Position numbers and translations under genes: made by a program. The notes beneath the pieces were generated by a model that saw only the letters and a program-made list of their open reading frames with translations, was not told where the DNA came from and did no database searches. From Oxalobacter sp. (GTDB lineage: Bacteria; Pseudomonadota; Gammaproteobacteria; Burkholderiales; Burkholderiaceae_D), in NCBI GenBank assembly GCA_017524145.1, contig JAFWUI010000041.1:1-51230 (forward strand): a stretch of DNA of 51,230 nucleotides, given 5' to 3'. Shown here in pieces: positions 1 through 8,617 of this stretch. Numbering within the stretch: position 1 is the first letter of the stretch; the number at the start of each line of letters is the position of its first letter.

Positions 1-276
1 CAGCAGGTGTACCAGATCAAGGAGTACGATAAGCAGGACCGCCAGGATGATTTCGAGAAGGCAGTGAAGCGTTTCGGTGACGGTGACCTGGATAAGGGTT
101 ATGACAAGCTGGAGCGGTATGATGATTTCATGAAGGAGCTCCGGACATTGAACCGTGAACGGACGAAGGCGATGAAGGATGGCGATAAGGCGGAGGTCCA
201 GGCTATCGAACTCGACCGACAGAAGGTGTACAAGGCTTTCAATGAGGGCAAGCCGTTGGAAGAGGCGTGGAGGTGA
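1..276 (+). CDS. C-terminal fragment, possible prophage protein
   Basis: The open frame runs in from the left edge of the window, so only the last ~90 residues are visible; the GTG at 7 is unlikely to be the true start. The segment is very rich in Lys, Asp, Glu and Arg and looks helical, with no signal peptide, membrane segment or cysteine. It reminds me of the tail of large phage virion-internal proteins, but that is a weak impression. Support for a mobile origin is contextual: four phased TGTG(C/A)CA repeats, typical of integrase arm-binding sites, begin directly at its stop, and the next gene, cpoB, lacks its usual upstream partner pal. Function unknown. Confidence 0.45.
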   Translation, partial: QQVYQIKEYDKQDRQDDFEKAVKRFGDGDLDKGYDKLERYDDFMKELRTLNRERTKAMKDGDKAEVQAIELDRQKVYKAFNEGKPLEEAWR

Positions 277-328
277 TGTGCCAAAAATGTGCCATAGTGT
301 ATGATTAGCTGTGACAAGAGTGTGACAA
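277..328. repeat. Four phased TGTG(C/A)CA repeats, possible integrase arm-type sites
   Basis: TGTGCCA occurs at 277-283 and 288-294, and TGTGACA at 310-316 and 321-327. The start-to-start distances are 11, 22 and 11 bases, so all four copies lie on the same helical face. Short direct repeats of this form are typical of arm-type sites bound by the N-terminal domain of tyrosine integrases near an attachment site. This fits the end of an integrated element, but no integrase gene is visible in the window. Confidence 0.45.
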
Positions 329-372
329 ACAGTGCCTATATCAGTTGCAGGTGTCGCTGTAATTTATTGGTT

Positions 373-378
373 TATAAT
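373..378 (+). promoter_or_regulatory. Probable -10 element for cpoB
   Basis: A perfect TATAAT lies 29 bases before the ATG at 408. No good -35 is seen at 16-18 bases (TTGCAG at 345-350 is 22 bases away). It would give cpoB its own promoter, downstream of the putative integrated element. Confidence 0.4.
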
Positions 379-407
379 AACAATTTTCTTACTTGTACTC
401 TGTAACC

Positions 408-1196
408 ATGAGAAGCAATATCACCAAGATTGCGGGAGTGCTGCTGGCATGTTCTGCATGGTTTTCCGTGCAGGATGCACATGCGTTCTTTGAGGATGAT
501 GAGGCACGCCGCCATATCCTTGACCTGCGCGAGAAAAAGGCGGACAAGACCAGCCTGATTGAATTGCAGAGCCAGAATGATGCGTTGAAGCAGGAAATCG
601 CTGACCTTCGTGGACAGATTGAGGTTCTGACCCAGAAAACCGCTGAGATGGAGTCCCGCCAGAAAGATTTTTATGTCGATCTGGATGACCGCCTGCGGCG
701 GTTGGAAGGGAAACCGCCGGCAGCAAGGCCAAAGCCTGAAGGGGAACAGGAAGCCTTGGCAGAAGGGGGGGAACCGGCAGGGAAGGATGCACCAGGGGCA
801 GACAGACCTGCGGACCTGTCTGCCAATATGGAAGAAGCGGATTTCAATGTCGCTGAAGAAAGGTTCAAGGCTGGAAATTACAAGGGGGCTATTGCAGTCT
901 ATAGCCGGTTCATCCAGAAATATCCTGATTCGCATAAGCTGGGGCATGCCTATTATCAGCTGGGCAATGCCTATTACCTGCAGAAGGACTACAAGAACGC
1001 TTACCGCAACCAAGCGGTCATCCTCAAGCGGTTTCCACGGAATCCGGTGGCACCGGATGCGATGCTGAATATGGCAACCTGTCAGATTGGGATGAATAAT
1101 GTTGCCGGCGCGAAGAAGACGCTGACTGACCTTACCAGGCAGTATCCTGCTTCAAATGCAGCAAAACGCGCAAAGAGCATATTGGCACAGCTGTAA
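408..1196 (+). CDS. cpoB: Cell division coordinator CpoB (YbgF), Tol-Pal associated
   Basis: Periplasmic protein that links outer-membrane constriction by Tol-Pal to septal peptidoglycan synthesis. The ATG at 408 is preferred over an in-frame TTG at 393 because it gives a clean 26-residue signal peptide ending in AHA. The mature protein (about 236 residues) has an N-terminal coiled coil (roughly residues 35-95) for trimerisation, a Pro/Glu/Gly-rich linker, and a C-terminal TPR domain (roughly 140-262) with YxxG/YY repeats matching the family. In relatives cpoB follows tolB and pal; here its upstream neighbour is a possible prophage end, so either the tol-pal cluster is separated or an element has inserted between pal and cpoB. 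A strong bidirectional terminator follows. Confidence 0.9.
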   Translation: MRSNITKIAGVLLACSAWFSVQDAHAFFEDDEARRHILDLREKKADKTSLIELQSQNDALKQEIADLRGQIEVLTQKTAEMESRQKDFYVDLDDRLRRLEGKPPAARPKPEGEQEALAEGGEPAGKDAPGADRPADLSANMEEADFNVAEERFKAGNYKGAIAVYSRFIQKYPDSHKLGHAYYQLGNAYYLQKDYKNAYRNQAVILKRFPRNPVAPDAMLNMATCQIGMNNVAGAKKTLTDLTRQYPASNAAKRAKSILAQL

Positions 1197-1219
1197 GTCA
1201 TTGGCGGTACACCATTGAA

Positions 1220-1253
1220 AACCCCATTAAGGTTCCAAGCCCTTAATGGGGTT
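1220..1253. terminator. Bidirectional rho-independent terminator
   Basis: A 13-bp perfect stem (left arm 1220-1232, right arm 1241-1253) with an 8-base loop lies between the convergent ends of cpoB and the minus-strand gene at 1281. The T tract is short on both sides. Confidence 0.7.
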
Positions 1254-1280
1254 CCTTATGTGGGAATACCTGCGTTTCAG

Positions 1281-2270
1281 TCAGTCATCGTCGTCAAAAG
1301 ACCAGCTGCTTCCGGAGTCATTGTCGTCACTTCCAAACGACCAGCTGCTGCCAGAGCCACTGTCATCATCGTTGCTGAACCAATTGCCGCCGGAATTATC
1401 GTCATCATTGCTGCCCAGAGACCAACTGCTGTTGTCATCATTCCCTGAAGACAACCAGCCACCGTTGCTGCCGGTGTCGTTCTCGTCTGTTATCCAACCA
1501 GCAGCATTATTGCTGTCATCGGAACCGCCAAGATTGGAAAGGGCACCCAATCCATTGTCAAAACCACCGGGCAATGGCGTATCTTGGTCAGTGCCATTCC
1601 CGAAGAAGGGATTGTCACCGTTGCCCATGACATTGCCGAATGGCGAGTCACCTTCATCTCCGTTTCCTAAGATGCCACCATAAGGGTTGTTGCCGCCAGC
1701 TCCCATGCCAGGGAATGGACTGTCTGTATCGTCAGGATAGTCATCATCCGGCATCATGGATGGGTCAGGAGGCATCTGATTGTCGGCCTGGGCCTGCCCT
1801 TGCCCCATCAGTCCCCCAAGGATTGCCTGTGTTGCAATGACGGCAGCACCGGTTTTGACCGCATCACCGAGCATGGAACCGCCACGCCCTTCTTGTACAT
1901 GGGTTTCGCCTGTCTGGGTGTTTTGGCCTCTGCCCATGACAGGATGCCTTCCTTGTACAGGATTGCCATCATGAACGGGTGTTGCAGGACGGGGAGGCAG
2001 AGGCAGTTTTGCACCACAGGATGGGCAGAGGGTTTCTTGGTTTCCAACAGCTCTGGTGCAGTACGGACATTGCCGGTTACCGGCACCCAGTGGCCTTGAC
2101 TGCTGCGGATTGTTTGGGCCGCTGGCTCTGCCAAAACCGCCTTCAGGGTGGTTCTGTGGTATGTTCTGCTGAGGGATCTGTGTCTGGTTGGGTTGCTGGG
2201 TCCTGTTCTTATTGCGTTTCACCAGCCAGATAACGCCGATAATGATTAAAACAATGATTATCCAACTCAT
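1281..2270 (-). CDS. Membrane-anchored zinc-ribbon protein with Trp/Asp/Ser/Gly repeat tail
   Basis: No family recognised beyond its parts. One N-terminal membrane helix (residues 2-17) is followed by basic residues, so the rest should be cytosolic. A Gln/Asn/Pro-rich stretch leads to a four-cysteine zinc ribbon (C68, C71, C82, C85). The remainder is low complexity; the last ~90 residues hold about six degenerate repeats, each a Trp in a Ser/Gly context followed by an Asp/Asn-rich run (for example SSWSFGSDD), ending in four Asp. The tail is extremely acidic. The start is well supported by GGGAGG six bases upstream. Single gene, convergent with cpoB. The repeat could bind cations or basic proteins, but that is speculation. 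Confidence 0.75.
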   Translation of the reverse strand: MSWIIIVLIIIGVIWLVKRNKNRTQQPNQTQIPQQNIPQNHPEGGFGRASGPNNPQQSRPLGAGNRQCPYCTRAVGNQETLCPSCGAKLPLPPRPATPVHDGNPVQGRHPVMGRGQNTQTGETHVQEGRGGSMLGDAVKTGAAVIATQAILGGLMGQGQAQADNQMPPDPSMMPDDDYPDDTDSPFPGMGAGGNNPYGGILGNGDEGDSPFGNVMGNGDNPFFGNGTDQDTPLPGGFDNGLGALSNLGGSDDSNNAAGWITDENDTGSNGGWLSSGNDDNSSWSLGSNDDDNSGGNWFSNDDDSGSGSSWSFGSDDNDSGSSWSFDDDD

Positions 2271-2342
2271 GTCAAACCTCCCAAGGTTGATAAGATAAAG
2301 TCAGTTTACCAGTATTCTTGCAAGTTGCAGTAAAGTGTCCCT

Positions 2343-3278
2343 TTATTTAAGCCATTCATCCAACAGCCATGTCTTGCCCAAGATACCGCAGGTCAACCGT
2401 TCAGGTGCCAATCCAGCCTGTTCCCATAATTTAGGCAACAGGTAAAGTGGTTCATCCAATGGTTCATCAGACAGTTTGAAGGTTCCCCAGTGCATGGCAA
2501 CAAAATGTCTGGCTTCCAGCATCTGGAAGTATTTCACTGCTTCAGCAGGATCGATATGCTGGGGACTCATGAACCATCGTGGTGCATAAGCACCTGTCGG
2601 CAACATCACCACATCGATCTTTCCCCTGAATTTTCCGGCAATCTGTCCAAAGCCATCAAACCAGCCGGAATCTCCAGAATGATAAAGGGTCTTGCCATGA
2701 CGGGAAATCACATAGCCGCCCCACCAGCTTGTATTGATGTCAGCCAGGCCCCGGCGGCTCCAGTGTTCAGCAGGGACAAAAGTTACATCCAGCCCTTCAA
2801 CCTGTTCTTCCTGCCACCAACCCATTTCGATGACCTTGGACATGCCATTGGCATGAAACCATTTCCCCAAGCCTTGGGGAACGACATAAACCGGCATATT
2901 GCCCAACCTTTTCAGGGTGCCGGCATCCATATGGTCACGGTGGTTATGGGTAATGAATACCACATCAATCTTAGGCATGACTTCCCAGGTCAGGCCTGGT
3001 GGTGAATTGCGTTTGATGAAACCCAGCGATTCCGACATCACCGGATCAATCAGGATATTCCTGCCTCCCAGCTGTATTAAGAAAGAGGCTTGTCCAATCC
3101 ATGTCAGGGTATCGGCTGAACCTGAAGCAATCAATTGACCGTCATTGGCTTCAAAGGGAACAGGAACCCCAGTAGCAGGGGACTTCGGGCGTCTTTCGTT
3201 GTGCCAGCCCATCATCCATTTCAGGGTATCCATCCCCGCTGGTTTACGGAAACCGCTTTTCAAATTGGTGAAAACCAT
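2343..3278 (-). CDS. Metallo-beta-lactamase-fold hydrolase (UlaG/NAPE-PLD-like)
   Basis: About 311 residues. It carries the MBL metal-binding signature HNHRDH (H111, H113, D115, H116) after a predicted DVVFIT strand, later metal-ligand candidates in AEHW, YHSGDSG and MHWGTF, and a TWIGQASFL strand near residue 60, all typical of the MBL branch that includes UlaG and NAPE-hydrolysing phospholipase D. The start at 3278 is chosen because GGAG lies five bases upstream; an in-frame ATG at 3416 would add 46 poorly conserved residues. There is no signal peptide, so it is probably cytoplasmic. The substrate cannot be named from sequence; relatives act on phosphodiester or lactone-type substrates. Confidence 0.85.
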   Translation of the reverse strand: MVFTNLKSGFRKPAGMDTLKWMMGWHNERRPKSPATGVPVPFEANDGQLIASGSADTLTWIGQASFLIQLGGRNILIDPVMSESLGFIKRNSPPGLTWEVMPKIDVVFITHNHRDHMDAGTLKRLGNMPVYVVPQGLGKWFHANGMSKVIEMGWWQEEQVEGLDVTFVPAEHWSRRGLADINTSWWGGYVISRHGKTLYHSGDSGWFDGFGQIAGKFRGKIDVVMLPTGAYAPRWFMSPQHIDPAEAVKYFQMLEARHFVAMHWGTFKLSDEPLDEPLYLLPKLWEQAGLAPERLTCGILGKTWLLDEWLK

Positions 3279-3456
3279 AAAAACTCCTTCGGCGGGTATT
3301 GTAACTGCTAAATCCTGAAGTAATCCATCTGATGGCAGTTGGGATGCCATCATCGGTTTGTTGCATTCTGGCACTATATGCCGTGGATTTACCGGCAAAA
3401 CCACAGCAATGTGCATTTCCTGACTATTGGCAGGGATATAGGTTGTCCAACTTGGC

Positions 3457-3462
3457 TATAAT
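3457..3462 (+). promoter_or_regulatory. -10 element of the btu operon
   Basis: TATAAT at 3457-3462 would start transcription near 3469, where the riboswitch fold begins. A clear -35 is not seen at the usual distance. Confidence 0.5.
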
Positions 3463-3469
3463 CCAAGTT

Positions 3470-3700
3470 TCTGGTGCCATACATGATTCAGATGTGTGGT
3501 TAAACGGGAAACACGATGTTTCAGCAATGCTGGCAGAACGTGTGCTGCCCCCGCAACGGTAAACAGGTGTTCATTGAACAGACCGTCCAACCACGCCACT
3601 GTGCAACAGCATGGGAAGGCGGACGGAACCTTCAGGTTTCCTTACCTGAGCCTGTAGCCCGGATACCGGCCAGAAAATGGCTGTACTGTGGACGGGGAAT
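3470..3700 (+). ncRNA. Cobalamin riboswitch
   Basis: The leader of btuB contains the ordered conserved elements of the class I cobalamin riboswitch: GGTGCC near 3473, TTAAACGGGAA at 3500-3510, GCTGCCCCCGCAACGGTAA at 3544-3562, CACTG at 3597-3601, ATGGGAAGGCGG at 3611-3622, and a B12-box-like AGCCCGGATACCGGCC near 3656-3671. It should bind adenosylcobalamin and switch off btuB and the downstream import genes when B12 is plentiful. About 130 bases separate its end from the btuB start, which is the expected space for an expression platform. Confidence 0.93.
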
Positions 3701-3833
3701 CTCCATGGGAAAGACTTGGCCTGCTTATTCCAGCAGGCAGGCTGTTCCTGTTTTCCTGGATTGCCAGTCCCCGGTGCTTTTATAAGCTTGGATCCGGCGG
3801 GGATGTCGGATTATCGAGATTGATGGAAAAATC

Positions 3834-5756
3834 ATGCAATTCAAGAAAATATTCAAACCAGCCCTGTTGGTCACGGTGCTGGCCAGCTGCTTTGCAACAG
3901 CAGCCCATGCCGAAGAGGAGGTTGCCAATGAACAGACTCTGGCACCGGTTATTGTTACTGCTTCCCGTGTTGAACAGCTCCAGAAAGATGCGATACCAAC
4001 CACATTGGTCATTTCCCGTCAGGATATCGAGAATAAACGGATAGCAGACCTGCCATCACTGTTGAGGACAGAGGCAGGCGTACAGTTTGCAAGTTATGGC
4101 GGACCAGGTGGTACAACATCCATTTTCATGCGTGGGGCAAATCCTAACCAGACATTGATTATGATTGATGGTGTTCCGATCACCGATCACAATGACCTGG
4201 GCGGTTCTTCTACAAGTTCAACTTTCCTTTCACATATCCAGTTGGACCAGATTGACCATATTGAAGTGGTCAAGGGCAATGTGTCTGCCATCTATGGTTC
4301 TGGTGCCATGGGTGGCGTCATCAATATCTTCACCAAGGAAGGCAGTGGCGATTTGAAAGCCAATGCCTATGCGGAATATGGTACGCATGATACCGTCAAA
4401 TTTGGGGCAGGGATTTCTGGTGCTGCAGATTCTGGAACCAGCTATGCAGCAAATGTTTCACGCTATAGGACAAATGGGATTTCCGCCATGCGTTCATCAA
4501 TCAGCGGTGATGCCAATAATGACCACGATTTTGACCGTAATGTCAGTTTTAGTGCCAACGTATCCCATAAGTTGAATGCAGACCACCAGTTTGGAGCCCG
4601 TTTTTTCTACAATCATGCGAAATATGATTATGACTATACAGGGGCTGCTGATGACGATTCACATGGACGTTCCAAGAACCTTTATGTTTCGCTTTTCAGT
4701 AAAAACCGGTTTACCAGGGATTGGCTTTCTACGGTAACCCTTTCATATAACAGGTTGGATAGGGATTACTACGAAAACAATGTGCCTTGGGGAATGGATA
4801 GCCGGAATGGTTATGAGAGTGAGTCAAAACGGCTGCAATGGGATAACCAGGTTGCGTTGAATGCAGATTGGACGGTGACAGCAGGTATTGATGCTGTCCG
4901 TGAAGATGCTGATGTTTCAATGAACTATAAGAATTGGAGTTTCTACAATTCAGACTATAGCGTTGACCGTAACCGTTACAGTGCTTATGCCGGTCTGTTG
5001 GGCAATATGGGCGACCATCATCTCCAGGCAAATGTCCGTTATGACCATATTGAAGATGCTGGTGCGAAAACAACCGGCTATCTGGGATACAGCTATGACC
5101 TGACACCTAATTGGAAAGCTTTGGCAAGTGTTTCGACAGCGTTCCTGGCGCCTACCTTATACCAAGTCTATGACCCGAATTATGGTGACCAAGGGTTGAA
5201 AGCTGAAAGTTCCACAAGCTATGAAGCAGGCGTGCAGTACGCGTCAGGAAAGGACCTGGTCCGTTTGACCGTCTTTGAATCACATGTCCGTGACCAGATT
5301 GCTTCCATAGGCAGCCATTATACGAATATCGGGCGTGTCAAGAATACAGGGGTGGAATTGACTGCACAGTCGGATGTCTATGGTTGGTTTGATTTGAAGG
5401 CAAACATGACTTGGCAGAATCCCAAGGATCAGGATACGGGCGAACGTCTGATCAGGCGTTCGAAGTGGTTTGGTACGTTATCCGCATCCAAGACACTGGG
5501 TAAATGGTATTTTGGTGCAGATGTTTCTTACAACTCGCACAGGCCTGATATTGTCTATGATTCCATGACATACGCGAACCGCTCTGTTGACCTGTCGTCT
5601 TATGCATTGGTTGACCTGAATGCCCGTTATGACATTACAAAAAATGTTTCTATCTATGGGCGTATCGCCAACCTGTTTGATAAGGACTATGAAACCTATT
5701 ATGGCTATAACCAATGGGGACGCGCTGGTTTCATCGGTGTAAATGTCAAGATGTAA
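3834..5756 (+). CDS. btuB: TonB-dependent vitamin B12 outer-membrane receptor
   Basis: A 640-residue TonB-dependent transporter of usual BtuB size. A 26-residue signal peptide ends at AHA. A TonB-box-like segment (TLAPVIVTAS, about residues 36-45) is followed by the plug domain (DIENKRIADLPSLL, FMRGANPNQTLIMIDGVP, IEVVKGNVSAIYGSGAMGG), then a beta-barrel of repeated amphipathic Tyr-rich strands. The protein ends in a hydrophobic and charged strand (GFIGVNVKM) rather than a terminal Phe. The cobalamin riboswitch upstream and btuC, btuD and btuF downstream make the substrate assignment strong. It imports cobalamin or cobinamide into the periplasm using the TonB-ExbB-ExbD motor, which is not encoded here. 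Confidence 0.93.
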   Translation: MQFKKIFKPALLVTVLASCFATAAHAEEEVANEQTLAPVIVTASRVEQLQKDAIPTTLVISRQDIENKRIADLPSLLRTEAGVQFASYGGPGGTTSIFMRGANPNQTLIMIDGVPITDHNDLGGSSTSSTFLSHIQLDQIDHIEVVKGNVSAIYGSGAMGGVINIFTKEGSGDLKANAYAEYGTHDTVKFGAGISGAADSGTSYAANVSRYRTNGISAMRSSISGDANNDHDFDRNVSFSANVSHKLNADHQFGARFFYNHAKYDYDYTGAADDDSHGRSKNLYVSLFSKNRFTRDWLSTVTLSYNRLDRDYYENNVPWGMDSRNGYESESKRLQWDNQVALNADWTVTAGIDAVREDADVSMNYKNWSFYNSDYSVDRNRYSAYAGLLGNMGDHHLQANVRYDHIEDAGAKTTGYLGYSYDLTPNWKALASVSTAFLAPTLYQVYDPNYGDQGLKAESSTSYEAGVQYASGKDLVRLTVFESHVRDQIASIGSHYTNIGRVKNTGVELTAQSDVYGWFDLKANMTWQNPKDQDTGERLIRRSKWFGTLSASKTLGKWYFGADVSYNSHRPDIVYDSMTYANRSVDLSSYALVDLNARYDITKNVSIYGRIANLFDKDYETYYGYNQWGRAGFIGVNVKM

Positions 5757-5795
5757 AATACGGGGAAGAACAACCTTCCTTAAAGACTTGCCAAG

Positions 5796-6824
5796 ATGAC
5801 AGCCAGCCAGCTTTCCACAGCTTCTTATGCCCGGCAGAAAAAGCGGAAAGCGGGGTGGTTGGTCATCCTGCTGTGCGGTACGGTGACAGGCCTTTTCTGT
5901 TGCTGCGCCATCGGTTCGGTTGCCATCAGCATCCAGAGTGTCTGGCAGGGAATCGTTGGACTGCTCACTGGACAGATTGCAGAAACCGACAGCCTGATTG
6001 CAGCGATGCGGCTTGAACGCATCGGTGCGGCATTCCTTACCGGCGCTTCTTTGGCATTGGCTGGCTGCTTGATGCAGGCTTTGCTCCGGAATCCATTGGC
6101 TGACCCTTATATCCTTGGCGTATCAGGCGGTGCTTCTGTTGGTGCCATTGCTGTCCTTTTCTTTTCTGCAGCCTGTCTGGCAATCAACATGGCTGCGTTG
6201 ATAGGTGCAGCCGCTGTCACTGTCTGCCTATATCTGTTGTCAAGACGCAGTTTCGGCAGCCTTCATGGGACAACGCGGATTCTGCTGACAGGTGTGATGC
6301 TGGCATTTGGCTGTGGTGCATTGGTGACATTGATGCTGACCCTTGCGCCTGCCCATGACCTGCGGGGGATGGTTTTCTGGCTGATAGGCGATTTATCAGG
6401 GACACCGTTTTCTTTGGCACAACTGTTTTTGCTGGCCATTGTCCTGTGCTGGAGCTGGCATCAGGGCAATGCCATCAACCTGCTGTCCCGCCAGTCTGAT
6501 ATGGCAGCTGCATTGGGAGTGCCTGTGGCTCCGCTTCAGAAGACCCTCTTCGCTTTGTCAGCAATCCTGACTGCCATAGCGGTTGCTGAAGCGGGGTGTA
6601 TCAGTTTTGTTGGCATGACCGTACCCCATATCTGCCGGCGTATCTGGGGAGCTGACCACCGTTGGCTGATTCCTGCCTCAACCTTGACTGGCGGGTTGTT
6701 CCTTATCATCGCCGATACCGTGGCACGCAGCATCGTTTCGCCAATCCAGCTGCCGGTCGGTGCAGTGACTGCCATCATCGGTGCCCCGGTTTTCCTGTTC
6801 CAGCTGAGGAAAGGAGGGCATTGA
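5796..6824 (+). CDS. btuC: Vitamin B12 ABC transporter permease
   Basis: A FecCD-family inner-membrane permease of 342 residues with about ten hydrophobic segments. Family motifs are visible: RLERIGAAFLTGASLALAG, the LLRNPLADPYILGVSGGASVGA block, GMVFWLIGDLSG, and ISFVGMTVPHICRRIWGADHR near the C-terminus (the cytoplasmic coupling region). It forms the membrane channel of the BtuCDF importer. It starts 39 bases after btuB, and its TGA overlaps the ATG of btuD (TGATG at 6822-6826), indicating translational coupling. Confidence 0.92.
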   Translation: MTASQLSTASYARQKKRKAGWLVILLCGTVTGLFCCCAIGSVAISIQSVWQGIVGLLTGQIAETDSLIAAMRLERIGAAFLTGASLALAGCLMQALLRNPLADPYILGVSGGASVGAIAVLFFSAACLAINMAALIGAAAVTVCLYLLSRRSFGSLHGTTRILLTGVMLAFGCGALVTLMLTLAPAHDLRGMVFWLIGDLSGTPFSLAQLFLLAIVLCWSWHQGNAINLLSRQSDMAAALGVPVAPLQKTLFALSAILTAIAVAEAGCISFVGMTVPHICRRIWGADHRWLIPASTLTGGLFLIIADTVARSIVSPIQLPVGAVTAIIGAPVFLFQLRKGGH

Positions 6825-7597
6825 TGCTCTCAATCCAGAACCTGTCTATCCGTACGGTAGAAAAAGCTTTGGTGACAGACCTCAGCCTGACAGTTGAGGC
6901 AGGACAGAGCTGGTTCATCTATGGGGCAAACGGGGTTGGAAAATCTACCTTGATGCGGACACTTGCAGGACTTGGCAGCCTGCAGCCAGCAGGTATCACG
7001 GTACAGGGCAGCATCTCCCTCAATGGCAGATTCCTGCATGAATTGCCGCCTGTTGAACTGGCCCGGAAACGGGCATGGTTGCCGCAGACCTATTCTGATG
7101 CGTTTGGCTGGACAGTTTTTGAAACCGTCCTTGCCGCACGGTTTCCGCATCATGGTGGGATTTGGGAAAACGAAATGGATACTGCAATGGCAGCAAAAGC
7201 ATTGCAGCAGATGGCACTGATGCCATTCATCGACCGGGATATCCGTACCCTGTCAGGCGGTGAACGTCAACGGGTGGCAATCGCTTCCTTGATTGCCCAA
7301 GACACCCCGTTGATTTTGATGGACGAGCCAGCAACATCGCTTGACCTGCCACACCAGCAGTCATTGATGCAGTTCATCAATCAACAGGTTTCACAACAGC
7401 GTGCGGTGGTGACCATTGTGCATGACTTGAATCTGGCAAGGTTGGCATCGACCCATGTGTTGCTGCTCAATGGTGATGGTGCATGGGAAGCAGGCGAACG
7501 GACTGCTGTCATGACTGAAGAAAAGCTTTCTGATTGCCTGCATTGTCCGGTGAAATGCATCCCTTATAACGGTGAAACCATTTTTGTGGCTGTTTAA
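6824..7597 (+). CDS. btuD: Vitamin B12 ABC transporter ATPase
   Basis: A 257-residue ABC ATPase. Visible motifs are Walker A GANGVGKST (about residues 34-42), Q-loop LPQTYSD, signature LSGGERQRV, Walker B LILMDEP and the H-switch VHDLNLA. A longer frame open from 6662 is rejected because it lies within btuC; the ATG at 6824 overlaps the btuC stop. It powers the BtuCDF importer. It ends 11 bases before btuF. The C-terminus carries two cysteines (LHCPVKC) that are not part of the ABC core. Confidence 0.92.
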   Translation: MLSIQNLSIRTVEKALVTDLSLTVEAGQSWFIYGANGVGKSTLMRTLAGLGSLQPAGITVQGSISLNGRFLHELPPVELARKRAWLPQTYSDAFGWTVFETVLAARFPHHGGIWENEMDTAMAAKALQQMALMPFIDRDIRTLSGGERQRVAIASLIAQDTPLILMDEPATSLDLPHQQSLMQFINQQVSQQRAVVTIVHDLNLARLASTHVLLLNGDGAWEAGERTAVMTEEKLSDCLHCPVKCIPYNGETIFVAV

Positions 7598-7608
7598 AGG
7601 AATCAAGG

Positions 7609-8553
7609 ATGGTTTGGGAAGGAAGATGGAAGCCAGGTCTGCAGATAACAGCCATGTTGATGGCTGCGATGCTGTTATTGACTGCCTGCCGGTTCAACCA
7701 TCAAGCGGCTGAACCTGAAAAACAGGGGACTATCCAAGTCATGGATGGCGATGGGTATCTGGTGACACTCAAACAGCCTGCCCAACGCATCATCACACTG
7801 TCACCCCATACGACAGAACTTGTCTATGCTGTCGGGGCAGGCCGCCAGATTATCGCAACTACCCGTTTCAGCGATTATCCAGCAGAGGCCCTGGATTTAC
7901 CGACGGTCGGTGATGTCCAGCAGCTGGATATCGAAAAGATCATCAGCCACCATCCAGACCTGATTGTGCTTTGGCCTAGTGGCAGTGCGTCCCGCCAAGT
8001 CGATGAACTGATGAAGACGGGGATACCCATTTACCGTACGCATCCCCGGAAACTGGCGGATATTCCGGTGGATATGGAAAAACTGGGACAACTTACAGGG
8101 CATCCAGAGGATGGTTCGGAAAGTGCCCAGCAATGGCGTGACAGCCTGGAAAAACTCCGTCAACAATACAGTGCCAGTCAGAAAATCAAAGTGTTCTATC
8201 AGGTTTATGACCGCCCACTCTACACTATCGGGGGAACACAGATTATTGATGAGGCTATTGCCCTTTGTGGTGGGGAAAATATTTTCAATGAAATCCATGC
8301 ACTGGCACCCATACTCAGTGTTGAGACTGTATTGGCACGGAATCCAGATGCTGTCATCAGCACGGGTGGAATGAGTGGTGAAAATGGTTTGGCGCTTTGG
8401 AAACGTTTCCAGATGCTGAATGCGGCCAAGACAGGCAGCCTGTATTTCCTGGATTCTGATTTGATCAGCCGTCCTGGACCACGGATGGTGCAGGGCATCC
8501 AGTTGCTTTGTAAGGACATTGATGATGCCCGCAGAAAGCAATCATTCAAATAG
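7609..8553 (+). CDS. btuF: Vitamin B12 ABC transporter substrate-binding lipoprotein
   Basis: A 314-residue class III (TroA/BtuF-type) binding protein. Its signal peptide ends in a lipobox, LLTAC, with Cys27 as lipidation site. The mature protein has the BtuF-like RIITLSPHTTELVYAVGAG start, VGDVQQLDIEKIISHHPDLIVLW, and a second lobe with QVYDRPLYTIGGTQIIDEAI. It captures cobalamin in the periplasm and hands it to BtuCD. A good AAGGAATCAAGG ribosome-binding region precedes the ATG. In relatives btuF is usually soluble or lipid-anchored; here anchoring is predicted. Last gene of the btu operon. Confidence 0.9.
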   Translation: MVWEGRWKPGLQITAMLMAAMLLLTACRFNHQAAEPEKQGTIQVMDGDGYLVTLKQPAQRIITLSPHTTELVYAVGAGRQIIATTRFSDYPAEALDLPTVGDVQQLDIEKIISHHPDLIVLWPSGSASRQVDELMKTGIPIYRTHPRKLADIPVDMEKLGQLTGHPEDGSESAQQWRDSLEKLRQQYSASQKIKVFYQVYDRPLYTIGGTQIIDEAIALCGGENIFNEIHALAPILSVETVLARNPDAVISTGGMSGENGLALWKRFQMLNAAKTGSLYFLDSDLISRPGPRMVQGIQLLCKDIDDARRKQSFK

Positions 8554-8592
8554 TCTTAAAATATTCAAAGAATATCTTTGAATATTTTAAGA
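8554..8592. terminator. Long AT-rich inverted repeat, probable bidirectional terminator
   Basis: A perfect 17-bp stem (8554-8570 with 8576-8592) and a 5-base loop start at the base after the btuF stop and sit before the end of the convergent gene at 8618. It lacks a clean T run and is AT-rich, so it may act as a transcript-end stabiliser as much as a terminator. Confidence 0.6.
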
Positions 8593-8617
8593 GATGCTTC
8601 TGCCCAGTGAATGCCAC

